From the NCBI GenBank assembly GCA_036169595.1, contig CM069766.1, forward strand, positions 155,001-219,000: a stretch of DNA of 64,000 nt, read 5' to 3'. The stretch's first letter is position 1, and the number at the start of each line of letters is the position of its first letter. The stretch comes from Dictyostelium firmibasis. Taxonomy: Eukaryota; Evosea; Eumycetozoa; Dictyosteliales; Dictyosteliaceae. The notes beneath the pieces are model-generated. The model worked only from the letters and a program-made list of their open reading frames with translations, made no database searches and was not told the DNA's origin. Both the position numbers and the translations under genes were made by a program. Below are positions 15,758 through 27,872 of the stretch, one piece after another.

Positions 15758-17400
15758 ACAATACATACCCCATATTATATAATTTTATATTAATTCTATT
15801 CATTTATTTAATTTTGTTTTGTTTTGTTTTTTTTTTAAAAAAAAAGGTATTACCACCAGATGCATTAACAAGAGTTACAGAATATGTACCACAAATTGTT
15901 GAATATGTTGAAAAGATTATTTCAAATGGATTTGCTTATGAATCTAATGGATCAGTTTATTTCGATACAGCAGCATTTTCAAAGGTACATGATTATGGTA
16001 AATTGGAGCCAAATTCAGTTGGTAATGAAAAGTTAGCAGCAGAGGGAGAGGGATCATTGACAGCAACAACAGCAGTTTCAGAGAAACGTAGTGGTTTTGA
16101 TTTTGCCCTCTGGAAGAAATCGAAACCAGGTGAACCAGTTTGGAATAGTCCATGGGGTGAAGGTCGTCCAGGTTGGCATATTGAATGTTCAGCAATGGCA
16201 TCTGATATTCTTGGTGGTAACATTGATATTCATTCAGGTGGTTCAGATTTGAAATTCCCACATCATGACAATGAGTTGGCACAATCAGAGGCATTCTATG
16301 GCAATCGTCAATGGATTAATTATTTCGTACATAGTGGCCATTTGTTAATCGATGGTTTGAAGATGTCAAAATCCTTAAAGAATTTCATCACCATTAAACA
16401 AGCATTAGAGAAATATACATCACGTCAAATGAGAATGTTTTTCATTCTTCACAAATATGACAAAGCTATGAATTACTCACCAGAGTCAATGGGTTATGCC
16501 ATTGAAATGGAGAAAACATTCGTCGAGTTCTTCCATACCGCCAAACAAATCCTTAGAGATTCACCATTATCATTACCACAATTTTGGACTCAAGCAGAGA
16601 AGGACTTGAATAAACATCTCCAAAGTGCAAATGAACAAGTTCATCAATTCATTCTTGATAACTTTAACACCTCTGATGCATTGAAAACCTTGTCTGATCT
16701 CGTCAACAAAACTAACGTTTACATTAGAACTTGTACCGAACAAAAGACAAATCCAAGATTAAATTTAATTAGTGCCATCGCAGAGTATATCACTTATATT
16801 TTCTCAGTTTTTGGTTTAACCGAATCTTCAACTGCTGGCTCTATGATTGGTTTTGGTTCAGGTGCTGGTAAAGGTAACATCGAAGAGGAGATGACACCAA
16901 TTCTTAATGCTCTCACCCAATTCCGTTCAGAAGTACGTGCTTCTGCTATCGCAAAAGATACTACTGCTATCCTTAAAACATGTGATAACCTCCGTGACGA
17001 GATTTTACCATTGTTGGGAATAAAGATCGATGATAAATCTGCCACCACAGCCATGTGGAAATTTGAGGACAAAGAAACCCTCAAGAAAGAAATGGAACAA
17101 AAGAAAGAGATCGAAAAGAAGAAACAAGCTGATAAAGAGGAAAAAGAAAGAAAATTAAAAGAGAAATTTGAAAAATCAAAGATTTCACCACAACAACTCT
17201 TTATCAATGAAACTGATAAATACTCAAAATTCAATGAATTAGGTATGCCAACTCATGATAAAGAAGGTGTTGAAATCACTAAATCACAATTAAAGAAATT
17301 ACAAAAAGAATATGATAATCAAACTAAAGAACATAATAATTATTTGAAATCACTTCAACAATCTTCTCCAACTTTAACTTCAACTCAATCTCCTCAATAA
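15277..17400 (+). CDS. cysS: Cysteine--tRNA ligase, cytosolic
   Basis: Two exons, 15277-15699 and 15847-17400, giving 658 residues. A class I aminoacyl-tRNA synthetase that charges tRNA-Cys with cysteine for cytosolic translation. The HIGH motif is HMGH at residues 73-76 within ACGPTVYDASHMGHART; C64 there, the Cys of HIECSAM and the His of KFPHHDNE fit the zinc site of the family. KMSKS lies near residue 312. A Lys/Glu-rich C-terminal extension (EKKKQADKEEKERKLKEK) is typical of eukaryotic enzymes. The 147-nt intron falls between LLN and VLPPDA. It is a multiple of three and free of stops, so an unspliced message would still read through with 49 extra residues rich in Lys and hydrophobics; splicing is assumed because these break the conserved core. 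Confidence 0.95.
15700..15846 (+). other. Stop-free, in-frame intron of cysS
   Basis: The donor is GTATTG and the acceptor AAAAG. The intron is mostly a run of about 33 A followed by T-rich sequence. Its length of 147 nt and the absence of in-frame stops mean that retention would not be caught by nonsense-mediated decay. Confidence 0.8.
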
Positions 17401-17812
17401 AAAAAAAAAATAAAAAAAAAATAAAATAAAATCATATTTAAAAATATATAATTATTTTATTATATGGTTAAAAAATCTTTTAAATTAAAAGATTTATTTT
17501 AATTTTTTTTTTTTTTTTCCTTTAAAACTATCACTACCAATTTATATTTTTTTAATACCAAAAAAAGATATTTTTTTTTTTTTTTTTTTTTGTGCAAATT
17601 TTTTTATTTATGTTTTTTTTTTAATTTTTTTTTTTTAATTGAAAAAAAACTATTTTTTTTTTAAATTGAAAAAAACTATTTTTTTTTTTTTTTTTTAATT
17701 TTATTTCAATGATCATTTTTCATATAATCAATATTATACATGTATATTAAAAAATAATAATAAATAAAAAACACAATAACAATAACAATAATAATAATAA
17801 TAATAATAAATA
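17401..17812. other. Intergenic region between cysS and trappc11
   Basis: No gene is visible. It has A/T homopolymers, an inverted AAATCTTTTAAATTAAAAGATTT motif near 17471-17493 and a short AAT/AAC repeat just before the start codon of the next gene. Confidence 0.55.
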
Positions 17813-20800
17813 ATGAATGAATTACCAGATGATCTTGTACTTTCACCACAACCATTGATTGGTTTAATTGGATGCCAATCATTACATTCACAAATTATTG
17901 ATTGTTTATCCACAAAGAATGTAACAGACTTCGAGAGAATTCATCCAACAACACCATCAGCAAATAATACACCAACGTTATCATCAACAGACAGCAATAA
18001 TAATAATAGAAACAGCCAATATTCATCATCACCATCAATTGATCCATTATCTATTTTACATCACACAAATACCTCTAGTAACAGTCCATCATTACTATCT
18101 AACCAATTAAGTGAGCTAACCATACAACAAAAGTCATCTTCTTCACAGCTTGATGAATTATGGAAATCACCAACTCAAAGATTTAGTGGTACACCACCAA
18201 TAACATTAGGAGGAGGAACAACAACAGGTGAAGCAGGTGGATGGAGATTTCAAAATTCAAATATACCATTATTTAAAACAGTAGCATTTGAAAATGACTC
18301 ATTATCATTTAAAAAAGAAAAGAAAGTTGAAGTAAATGCACATCCAATGGGTATTTTAAAAGCGAATTGGATTCATAAACATACATTCTCAATACCATCT
18401 GTTGTTTCATTATTCCTTCAATGGCCTGATGATAAAAATAATCTTAAAGCACATGATCAAATTTTACAACAAGTTGATTTAGTTAAGTATGTGGTTTTTT
18501 TTTTTTTTTTTTTAATTATTTTTATAAATAATATTTATGTATTTATATTTAATAATATTAATATTATTATTATTATTTATTGGGGTAATATGAATAGAAC
18601 AACAATGAAAAGTAGAAATATTAAATTAATTGTGATTGTTGTAACATCAATAGTATTAGATCATGAAGAGAAAGTTAATACGATTAGAAAGAAAGCAGAT
18701 ATTGATCCAAAATACTTTTTATTTTTAAATAAACAAGATATTAAACCATTCGTAAAGAAATGGGAAAGATTGGCATTGGAATTATCTGAACAATATTATA
18801 AAGAGATGTGTCAATATACAAAATCACAAATTGCAAAATCCAATCATCCTTTCCTTTCAATTCGTTATAATTTTAAAATAGCTTTTTATTCTGAATTTTC
18901 CAGAGGTGATAATTCAACAAGCTTAAAGTAAGTTGTTATCGAAATCAAATCAAATCAAATCAAATTAAATAAAAGTATATTAATAATTCTTTTAATTTAA
19001 ATAGATATTATAGAGATTGTTATAATTTATTGAATTATAAATCAAATAATGATGGTAGAGGTATTAGATTTGCAGAGTTTAGGAGTTTAGCATCATTTTT
19101 TAATTTTAAAATTTGTAAAATATCAATGTTAAATAGTGATATAATAACAAATACAACAGTGACGACTACAATGTCAACAATACCCATTGTAACAACATCA
19201 ACACCTGGCGGCACAATGATGTCACCACAACCAATAACACCTGGTGGAATGATCATGCAATCACAACAACAACAACAAATGAATGCATCACCATATCAAT
19301 CACAATATCAATCACAATCACTACAACAACAACAACCAATTCAAACAGGATCAGGATTTTTCTATGGGCAACAACAACAACAACAACAACAACCACCATC
19401 ACAACAACAAATACAATTACAACAACAACAACAACAATTTGAAAAACAAATAAAATTAATTCAAGATGCATTGAATCAATTTGAAAAGCATATAAAAACG
19501 TTTAAAGTTTACTTGGGACCAGCAGAGAAAGAGTTTACACATTGTATTTGGTTGGCTAGAGAGTATCAAATATTTGCAGAGTTATTGGAGTTATGTCCAT
19601 CAATTATTAGATCTAATTTCAATACTAATCCAGGTTTCTACTATCAAATCTCTGCAAAACATCAAGGTAATCGTAGGGATAATTTCAAAGCGTTGTCAAA
19701 TCATTACAAAGAGAGTGTCAATGTTTTGGAGTATCGTGATATGAAACCAAAGTTTGATCTTTCAAATTTAACCTATATTGGCCAACCAGCACCAGTTGGT
19801 TCACATCCTCTTGAGGATAGTACCACTACCCCAGGTGGAGGTACTACACATTTACAATCAACATATGAAGAGCAATTGACAACTGCAGATGAACATGATT
19901 TATCAAAATCTATAGCAATGGAGTTATCATTGAACTACACCAATTTAATTATAAAAACATTGGTGAAAGCATACGATCAATCAACTGTAAGTGGAAATCA
20001 TCGTATTCTATCTTACATTGAATCATTGATTGCCTACGAATATTTCATATCGAAACAATATGATTTGGCCTTAAAGTATTACAATAAGAATGCATTCACC
20101 TATCGTCGTGAGAAATGGACAACATTACTCACTCACAGTTTATTGATGCTTTTAAAGTCTGTACACTACCTAAACTTACCAACCAATTATATCGGTTACG
20201 CTTTGGATTACCTATCACCAGAGTTAAATAATACCATTACAGATAGAGCAAATATTCAAACTACCATTATTCATATCTTGACTGATGGTGCTCAGAAATT
20301 ATCACCACCTCTCTGCTTGGAGAAATCATTGGATATCAATATGGATCATGTTCATCCACTATTGGATTGTAGAGTTCAATTCCCTTCGTCTTTTACTTTC
20401 ACCAATTCTACTACTGAATTCTACGTTGTTATTGGTTCACATTTCCCAAATGCAATTAGATTCTCTAGTCTAAAGGTTGCTTTCACTGAGAAATCTTACA
20501 ATAAATCCATTCAAGATCAAACAAAAATTCAAACACCAATCAATTCCTCCTCAATTAAAAAAGATGATCATAGTAGACAAGATCTAGTTTTCCTCCCAGA
20601 TGAATCTAGACTATTCACATTTAAACTTCAAGCTAAAGAGAAAATGGAACTGGAATGTCTATCTGTGATCCTAGAGTTGGGTAATATCGGTTCAAAAACT
20701 ATAAACTTTGTTTGGAACGTTCAAGAATGGGCCATCAAATCCGATGAAACTGAAATCGAAAAGAAAATTAAAGATCCATCATTATTAATTTCAACAACAC

Positions 20801-22356
20801 CACCTCAAACCACTAAAAACAAATCAAAAGATAAGAACACTCAAGCTATAATAGCAACACCACAACTTCCAAAAGTACCAGAGAAACCAAATCCATACAA
20901 AAAGTTTTTAGAGAGATCATCCATTAGAATCCTAGATCATGAATCATTAATCCAAATTAAATGTAATCATAGTTCACCTGCTATCGTAAATGAATTTTAT
21001 GAAATTGAATTAGAAATTATTAATAATGACGCTGAAATTAAGGGTGGCACAATTAGATTTGAAATTCAACAATCACAAACCACAACTCAACAACAATTGC
21101 AACAACAACAACAAAATCCACAACAACCATTACCACAACAACCATTACCACAACAATTATCACAACAACCATTACCACAACAACAGCCAGTAAATATTAT
21201 TAATATTAATAATCAATCATGTGAAAAAGGAATTTATTTAGAACCAAATAGATCAACACCTTTGAGTGAAATGAAACTAACAACAATTAAAGAAACAAAG
21301 AGTTTTAAGAAAATGTTTTATCTCTATTCTTCTGTTGTCGATGAAAATAAATTACTAATTAGTATTAGCTATGAAACTAAAACTGGTGAAATATCTCACA
21401 CGTCAAAGTTATTTACAATTCCAGTTGTCGTTGGTTTCAATACACAATTCCAATTCTTTAACGAACATTTCCAATTGATTACAGATCTCTATGATCAAGG
21501 TGTACAAACTAGAGAGAATTTACTTTTATTAGGCGAAATTAAATCACAATTACCTTATGAAATCATCATCGAAAATACAAAATTATCAATTTCAACTGCT
21601 GCTGAATCTGCTAGAAATGCGACTTTATTATCTCCAAATGTTGGTAATAATAGCAATAATAATAACAATAACAATAATAATAATAACAATAATAATAATA
21701 ATGGTAGTGGTGGTGTTAATAATAATATTATAAATAATCTTAATTTGATTATGGATGATAGTATTAATAATTTACCAGTTGCACAATTGTTATCAGATTC
21801 AAATAAATCATTAAAGGATGTTGAATTATCAAAAGATAGAACCTATGGTAGTTGGTTTAATTTAGTGCCATTGGTAATTAGTGAATCGATTAGTTTTGGT
21901 TCTTTCATTATAGAGTGGAGAAGAAAAGGTCAATCGAGTAATATTGTTTCAACCTTACCAATTCAATTACCATACATTAGAACAACGCCAAATCCTTTCC
22001 TTGCAAAAGTTCATGTACCTTCTTTGGGTGTTGTTGGTCAACCACTAACTCAATCTATAGTCATTAAAAACAATACCAACTTTTTACAAGAATTTGAATT
22101 TCAAGTCATTAATCCACCAAGCTATGGTAACTCTGATATTCCATTCTTTTTTTCTGGTGATAAACAATCAACTTTCTCAATTCACCCTGATTCGACCCAT
22201 GAAATTAAACATATTTTATTACCTTTGGTTGCTGGGAAATTAAATTTACCTCACTTCAAAATCACCTCTAAACGTTTTAACAAAGAGTTATCAAAAACTA
22301 AAAATACTAATAATTTTATTTTTGTTAAACCAAATTTAAATTGGAGTAATCAATAA
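17813..22356 (+). CDS. trappc11: TRAPP complex subunit 11 (foie gras family)
   Basis: Three exons, 17813-18486, 18598-18927 and 19005-22356, with phase 2 introns, giving about 1,451 residues. It begins LPDDLVLSPQPLIGLIGCQ, as in TRAPPC11 N-termini, followed by PMGILKANWIHKH and FLSIRYNFKIAFYSEF. The foie gras helical domain includes AREYQIFAELLELCP and NPGFYYQISAKHQGNRR near residues 520-550. The C-terminal half is beta-rich and fits the gryzun region. Gln-rich and Asn-rich inserts sit between conserved blocks. TRAPPC11 is a subunit of the metazoan-type TRAPPIII complex acting in ER-to-Golgi traffic and autophagy. The first intron (18487-18597, 111 nt) is in frame and stop-free. Length is longer than the human protein mainly because of low-complexity inserts. 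Confidence 0.92.
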
Positions 22357-22427
22357 TATATAAAATAAATAAAAACAACAAAAATAAATAAATAAATAAA
22401 AAAAGAAATAAATTATAACATTAAATT

Positions 22428-22472
<45 letters not shown>

Positions 22473-22694
22473 AAAATAAATTATAATAAAGGCAATTTTT
22501 TTTTTTTTTATCAAAAATCAATAAACATGGATCTTATAAAAACTAAAAATACTAATTATTTTATTTTTGACAAAAAAAATTTGAGGAAAAAATTAAAAAA
22601 AATAAATAAAAGGAAAATAAAATTTTTTTATTTGTTTATAAAAAAAAAAAAAAAAAAAAAGATGTTCAATAATTTTTTTATAATTTTTTTGTTA
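22357..22694. other. Convergent intergenic region
   Basis: No gene is supported. It lies between the 3' ends of trappc11 and the small secreted protein gene, is nearly all A/T and contains a run of about 45 A. A short open frame at 22527-22769 is Lys/Phe/Asn noise. Confidence 0.6.
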
Positions 22695-23243
22695 TTATTT
22701 TATTATTTTGTATTTTTTAAAAATGGTTTCAATATGATAAGTATCAGAAATATTATTGTATTTAATTAAAATTGATAAATTTGGAAATGATAAAATTTCA
22801 CCACGAAAGTTAATATTAATATATTTAGCATCAAATTCTTTTTCTATTAATTGTTGTGGTATTGTTACATTTGAACCAAATGATAATTGAAATATTAAAT
22901 TATTATTATTACCTTCACTTAAACAAGTTCTACCATTTACTGATGCTGTTAAAAGTTTATTTGTTATTTCAAAAATTGAATCATTATATAATTCTAAATT
23001 AATTTCATTACTTGAACTTTCAATTAATGAAACTATATAAATTAAAACTGGTAAATCATAAGGATATAAAGAACTATCACTACATTGAATTTTCTTAAAA
23101 TTATTATTATCAATATTATTATTATCATCAATATTATTATTAATATTATTATTTAATATTATTGAATTTAAATTTTTAAATTCAAATCCAATAATTTCAT
23201 TAATTAATAAAAATATAATTATAAATTTTATAATATTTTTCAT
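22695..23243 (-). CDS. Small secreted protein of unknown function
   Basis: A single-exon gene of 182 residues. It starts with a clear signal peptide (MKNIIKFIIIFLLINEIIG), followed by an Asn/Asp-rich stretch and then a non-repetitive domain with Cys in IQCSDSSLYPYDLP and GRTCLSEG, and Asn-linked glycosylation sites such as NVT and NIS. No transmembrane helix follows, so secretion is likely. I do not recognise the family; it is probably Dictyostelid-specific. The gene is convergent with trappc11. The upstream kilobase is empty of other genes. Confidence 0.65.
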   Translation of the reverse strand: MKNIIKFIIIFLLINEIIGFEFKNLNSIILNNNINNNIDDNNNIDNNNFKKIQCSDSSLYPYDLPVLIYIVSLIESSSNEINLELYNDSIFEITNKLLTASVNGRTCLSEGNNNNLIFQLSFGSNVTIPQQLIEKEFDAKYININFRGEILSFPNLSILIKYNNISDTYHIETIFKKYKIIK

Positions 23244-23503
23244 TTCTTATATATAAATTTTTAAGTTTTATTAATGGTTTTTATATTTTTTTTTTTTTTT
23301 ATTTTTTTTTTTTACACAAAAATTCATTTTTTTTTTTAAAAAAATAATATTATTAAAATTTTAATTAAATATAAATAATTTTATATATTTGTTTTTATAG
23401 ATATAAATTATAATTAAACTATTTTTAAAAAGTATAAAATAATTTAAAAAAAAAAAAATGAAAAAAAAAAAAAAAAATAATTATTAATTTTAGTGTGTGG
23501 TTA

Positions 23504-23538
<35 letters not shown>

Positions 23539-24325
23539 ACAACAAAAAAAAAAAGATAAATTTATTTTTTTATAAAATTAATTCAAATAAAATATTTTAT
23601 TATAAATATTAAATTTATATAAAATTACGATTTTAATTAAATCTCTGATAATATGAATGATATTTCGGTTCGGAATTTTTATTGCAAAAAATGGACAACT
23701 TACTATACAAATAATAAATAGATCTTTCCTATTGGATTTTTTTGATTATTTTCGTAAAAGTAAAAAAATAATTTTTTAAAATTAATCAATTTAGTGTAGA
23801 AATGTGCAATAATTTATAAAATTTTAATCATTTTTATATTTTTTTTATTTTTATGGTTATTTTTATTTTTATTTTTTTTTTAATAAAAAAAATCTTAAAA
23901 GGATTTATTATTTATTGGGTGAAGAAATTCCCACCAAGTAAAGTATTTTAAAAACTAAACTTATTCCAATAATTACAATAAAATATAATTATTTGATTTT
24001 TTTAAAAGACTACTAAATCATGTTAATTAAAATTAAAGGGAAATAAATAAAAAAAAAAATAAAAAAAAAAAAAAGTATAAATAAAATTGAAATTTATATT
24101 TTTTTAAAAATCATTCAAAAACATTTATTAAATTTAAAAACATCTATTTATTTATTTTTTTATTAAATTTCTATCGATTAATTTTTTATTTATTTATTTA
24201 TTTATTTATATATTAATTAATTCATTTATTTATTCTTTAAAAAAAATTTTTTATATATTTATTAATTTATTTATTTATCTATTAATTTATTAATTTTATT
24301 TATTTATTTATTTATTTTTACAAAA
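23244..24325. other. Divergent A/T-rich intergenic region
   Basis: No gene is visible. It holds poly(A) and poly(T) runs and, from about 24140 to 24320, many TTTA tetranucleotide units leading to the next start codon. Confidence 0.6.
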
Positions 24326-24556
24326 ATGTTATTCAGTAAGTATAAATATATATATTTAATTTTAAATTATACATTTTATTAATATATTATTATAATTATA
24401 TTAGAATCATTAATTACATTAAACATTGTTGAGTCAAACAACAAAACTATAGTTAATAAACAAGAATCATCACCTTTGGCATCATCATTAAACCAAGTAA
24501 CTGGAGCCAATAAATTGTATAGTGGCGCTATGTTTACAAGACCAATGTACATGTAA
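24326..24556 (+). CDS. Tiny two-exon gene with a 10-nt first exon
   Basis: Exon 1 (24326-24335) is ATG plus seven bases, then a GTAAGT donor; exon 2 is 24405-24556. The product has 53 residues: it begins [15 protein letters not shown] and ends [16 protein letters not shown]. The intron is phase 1. A gene at 49854 has the same plan (very short first exon, phase 1 intron, product starting M-x-L-x-K-S), so the two probably belong to one family of small Dictyostelium proteins. Several small developmentally expressed families in this organism, such as hssA-like genes, have similarly short first exons; membership here is a guess. Function is unknown. Confidence 0.65.
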
Positions 24557-24652
24557 TTAATTAATTAATTAATTAATTCATCCATCCATCAACAAAAAAA
24601 AAAAAAAAAAGAAAAAAAAAGAAAAAAAAAAAAATTATAATCGAAATTATTT

Positions 24653-24699
<47 letters not shown>

Positions 24700-25174
24700 C
24701 TATATAATTTTCTTATTTAAAAAATAAAACAAACCTCTTTAATTAAACTTAAAATGGATTATTAAGATTTTTTTTTTTTTTATTTATTTATTGTGAATCA
24801 TTTGTTTTTTTACTCTGTTTAATTAAACAAAATCTATCGTCGAAATCTAGAATTTACACATTCTTTAAAATATTTTTGTGTGAAATGCAACATTCATCTC
24901 AATTTAATCTTTGAAAATTTAAAAATAACTTAATTTGAATATTATGGCCCTTTTTAATTTAAAAAAAATAAAAAATAAAAAAATAAATAAATAATTAAAA
25001 ATAAAAATAAAAATAAAAATTAAAATAAAAATAAAATAAAAAAATAAATTTGAAAAAAAAAAAAAAAAAAAAAAATCGAAATTTTTTTTTTTTTTTTTTA
25101 TTTAATTTAAATTGTAAAATTTTTTTTTTTGCTCATAATATTTTTATATACATATAAATACATATATAAATAAT
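24557..25174. other. Intergenic region upstream of elof1
   Basis: No gene is visible. It begins with TTAA repeats after the stop codon and has several long A runs, a mixed centre near 24830-24950 and the oligo(dT) stretch of the elof1 promoter. Confidence 0.55.
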
Positions 25175-25678
25175 ATGGGTAAACGTAAATCAAGTAAGCC
25201 ACCCCCAAAAAAGGTTGTTCAAAAACTTCCAAAACATTTCGATTGTTTATTTTGTGACCATTCTCAATCCGTGGATTGTGTATTGTAAGTGTGCCCTTCA
25301 AGTTCCATCGTTTTTTTTTTTTTTTTTGTTTTTTTCCCTCTTTTTTTTAAAAAAATTTTATTTTTTTTTATTTTTTTTATTAATTTTTTTATTTATTTAA
25401 TATTAACTTTTTCTTTGTTTGAATTTTTTTAAAAAAAATTTTAGGGACAGAGAACTTGGTAAGGGAGTTGCTAAATGCAGAGTTTGTAATGCATCTTATG
25501 AAACACCAATTCATGGTATGATTTTATATATATTATATTTTTCTATTATTTTTTCATTTAAGTGATTTTAAAATACTTACTTTTATCTTTTTATTTTGGA
25601 AACAAAAATGTAATAGAGTTATCAGATGCAATAGATGTTTATAGTGATTGGATTGATGCTTGTGAAGCAATTAGATAA
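25175..25678 (+). CDS. elof1: Transcription elongation factor ELOF1
   Basis: Three exons, 25175-25284, 25445-25515 and 25617-25678, giving 80 residues, the usual size for this family. It starts [20 protein letters not shown], a basic tail, followed by a zinc ribbon with FDCLFCDH and [12 protein letters not shown] (two CxxC pairs) and ends [18 protein letters not shown]1 (Elf1 in yeast) rides with RNA polymerase II, helps passage through nucleosomes and acts in transcription-coupled repair. The splice junctions restore the conserved sequence exactly (VDCVLDRELGKG and PIHELSDAID). Confidence 0.95.
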
Positions 25679-26440
25679 TTATGTTAAATAATGTGAATCA
25701 CATCTTTTAATAATAATAACCATTCCTTTTTTATAATAACAATAATAATAATAATAATAATAATAACAATAAAAACCTATTTGTACATAAATACCTATTT
25801 ATTCATTTTCATTTTTTTATATTCCAAAGCTCACCATGTAAAAAATTCATATTTTATTTGGTTGGTGTCATCATCATTGTTGTTGAATTTTAAGTTTGAA
25901 ATTATTGACTCACCAAAAATATTTTTTTTTTTATTTTTTTTTTTTTTTAATAAAAAAATAAGATGCGAAATTAAAAAATAAATTTATTAGAAAAGCAAAT
26001 GAAAAATTTTTAAAAACAATTTACTTTTGACACATGGATTCCACAGTCTTATAACAATTTGGGGTTTTAAAATTTGTTGAAGATTTGTCGACAAAATGTG
26101 GTTTTTTTTTTTTTTTATTGTAAAAATTACTATTATTATAATGAATTTTTTTTTTTATTATAATCGACAAAAAAAAAACTAATTAGAATTTGAGATGTAT
26201 CCGATTGTATTCAATGGTTTTATAATAATTGGAAGATATTGTTTTTTATTAATTTTTTGTTTTAAATAGTTATTTTTTTTTTTTTTAACTTATTTAAAAA
26301 AAAATAAAAAAATAAATAAAAAAGTAAAATTTTAAAAGAAAAAAAAAAAAAGAAAAAAAGTTTATTTGTTTAAATTGGTTTAGAAACAAATAATAAATAA
26401 TAAATATACTAACAAACAAACAAACAAACAAACAAACAAA

Positions 26441-26487
<47 letters not shown>

Positions 26488-26530
26488 ATATATAAATAAA
26501 TAAATAAATAAATAAATAAATATATAAACA
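25679..26530. other. Intergenic region with AAAC/AAAT repeat
   Basis: No gene is visible. The region has an AAT/AAC run near 25740, mixed sequence near 26020-26060, and ends in a tetranucleotide repeat immediately before the next start codon. Confidence 0.55.
26411..26527. repeat. Tetranucleotide repeat (AAAC)n then (AAAT)n
   Basis: About seven AAAC units pass into about 22 AAAT units and end a few bases before the ATG at 26531, so the tract probably forms the 5' untranslated region of that gene. It contains no ATG in the sense direction. Confidence 0.9.
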
Positions 26531-27022
26531 ATGGAACAAACTATTGGTTCAATTAATAAAGGATTAATATATCAACTTTCAAGGTATAATAAAAGTGAAT
26601 ATTTAGAAAGTACAATTCGATCATCAGATAATCTCGGATTTTTAACAATACAGGCAAGATTCAATAATAATAATATTTATTGTTATAGTATTACTATTTA
26701 TATGTTATGCGAAAATGGTTCAGAAAAAGATTTAATATTAGAGAAAGAAAATATGGTTAAAGAAGTTAAAAGGTATTACTATAATTTTTTATTTTAATTT
26801 TTTATCTATTTTCATAAAAAATAACTAACCAATGATTAAATAATCATTTTATTATTAAACTAAAAAAAAAAAATTAGGATGAATCCTGATAATTTATATG
26901 GTGAGTTAGAAGTTGATAATATATTATTTGGTACAAAAATAAATTTAAAATATTTTTTATCTCATTATTTAAAACCTAATGTTGGTCCAAGTTATTTCTA
27001 CTATTACAAACAAAATAAATAA
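26531..27022 (+). CDS. Small protein of unknown function, two exons
   Basis: Exons 26531-26772 and 26878-27022 (phase 2) give 128 residues. Start MEQTIGSINKGLIYQLSRY; the middle reads LGFLTIQARFNNNNIYCYSI, alternating hydrophobic residues as in beta strands; the end is KPNVGPSYFYYYKQNK. There is no signal peptide or transmembrane helix. The intron is supported by a GTATTA donor and ATTAG acceptor that keep the frame open to a natural stop. I do not recognise the family. Confidence 0.6.
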
Positions 27023-27222
27023 ATTTAAAATTTAAATGAAATCTTATTTTTGTAACATAAAAAAAAAAAATAAAAAAATAAAATAAAAACTTATTTTTAT
27101 TTTTTTTAATTTTTTTTCCAATTATTTTTTATATTAAAAATTTAATTTAGTTTTTGAAAAAAAAAAAAAAAAAAAAAAATTTTATATGAAATTAAAAAAA
27201 AGAAAAAAAAGGAAAAAAAGAA

Positions 27223-27829
27223 ATGATAAAATATAATAATATTTTAATTTTTAGTTTAATTTATTTAATATTTATTAGTTTTATAAAATGTGATGAAAAT
27301 GAAAATTTACTACATAATCATCATAAACATAATGAAAAGGATGAAATAAAACCACATAATCATTTTGAAGATGTTGAACCAATAAAGATAGCAATTATTG
27401 GATCGGGTATTGGAGGATCATCATGTTCCTATTATATCAATGAAGAATTTTTAGCTGATAAAATTCATAAACCAATTGAAATTACTGTATTTGAAAAGGA
27501 GAAAATTGGTGGTAGAACTAGAAATATCGATATTCAAGGTAAATACACAGAATTAGGTGGTAGTGTAGTTCACCCATTAAATGAGAATATCATTAAATTA
27601 ATTAAAAAAGTTGGTTTAAAAATTAAAAAATCTGATGAAGTTGATAATAATAATTTGGTAATTTGGAATGGTAAAGAGTTTGTTTTCTCTCAACATCCAT
27701 ATAAAATTATTAATCAACTAAAAATGTTATACAATTATAATTTGTCACCAATTAAATTTAAAAGTAAGTTTTAACAAATTAAAAAAAAATATAAAAATAT
27801 AAAAAAATAAAATTAATAAAAGAAATAAT

Positions 27830-27872
<43 letters not shown>

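Noticed and set aside
15277-17400. A single 707-codon reading of the cysteinyl-tRNA synthetase gene without an intron
   Set aside because: It would place about 49 residues of poly-Lys and hydrophobic sequence in the conserved catalytic domain; splice signals fit exactly.
17813-18931. A separate 372-codon gene before trappc11
   Set aside because: Its sequence continues the TRAPPC11 N-terminus, and two splice junctions join it to the long downstream frame.
22527-22769. An 80-codon plus-strand frame between trappc11 and the small secreted protein gene
   Set aside because: Lys/Asn/Phe composition only, overlapping the supported minus-strand gene.
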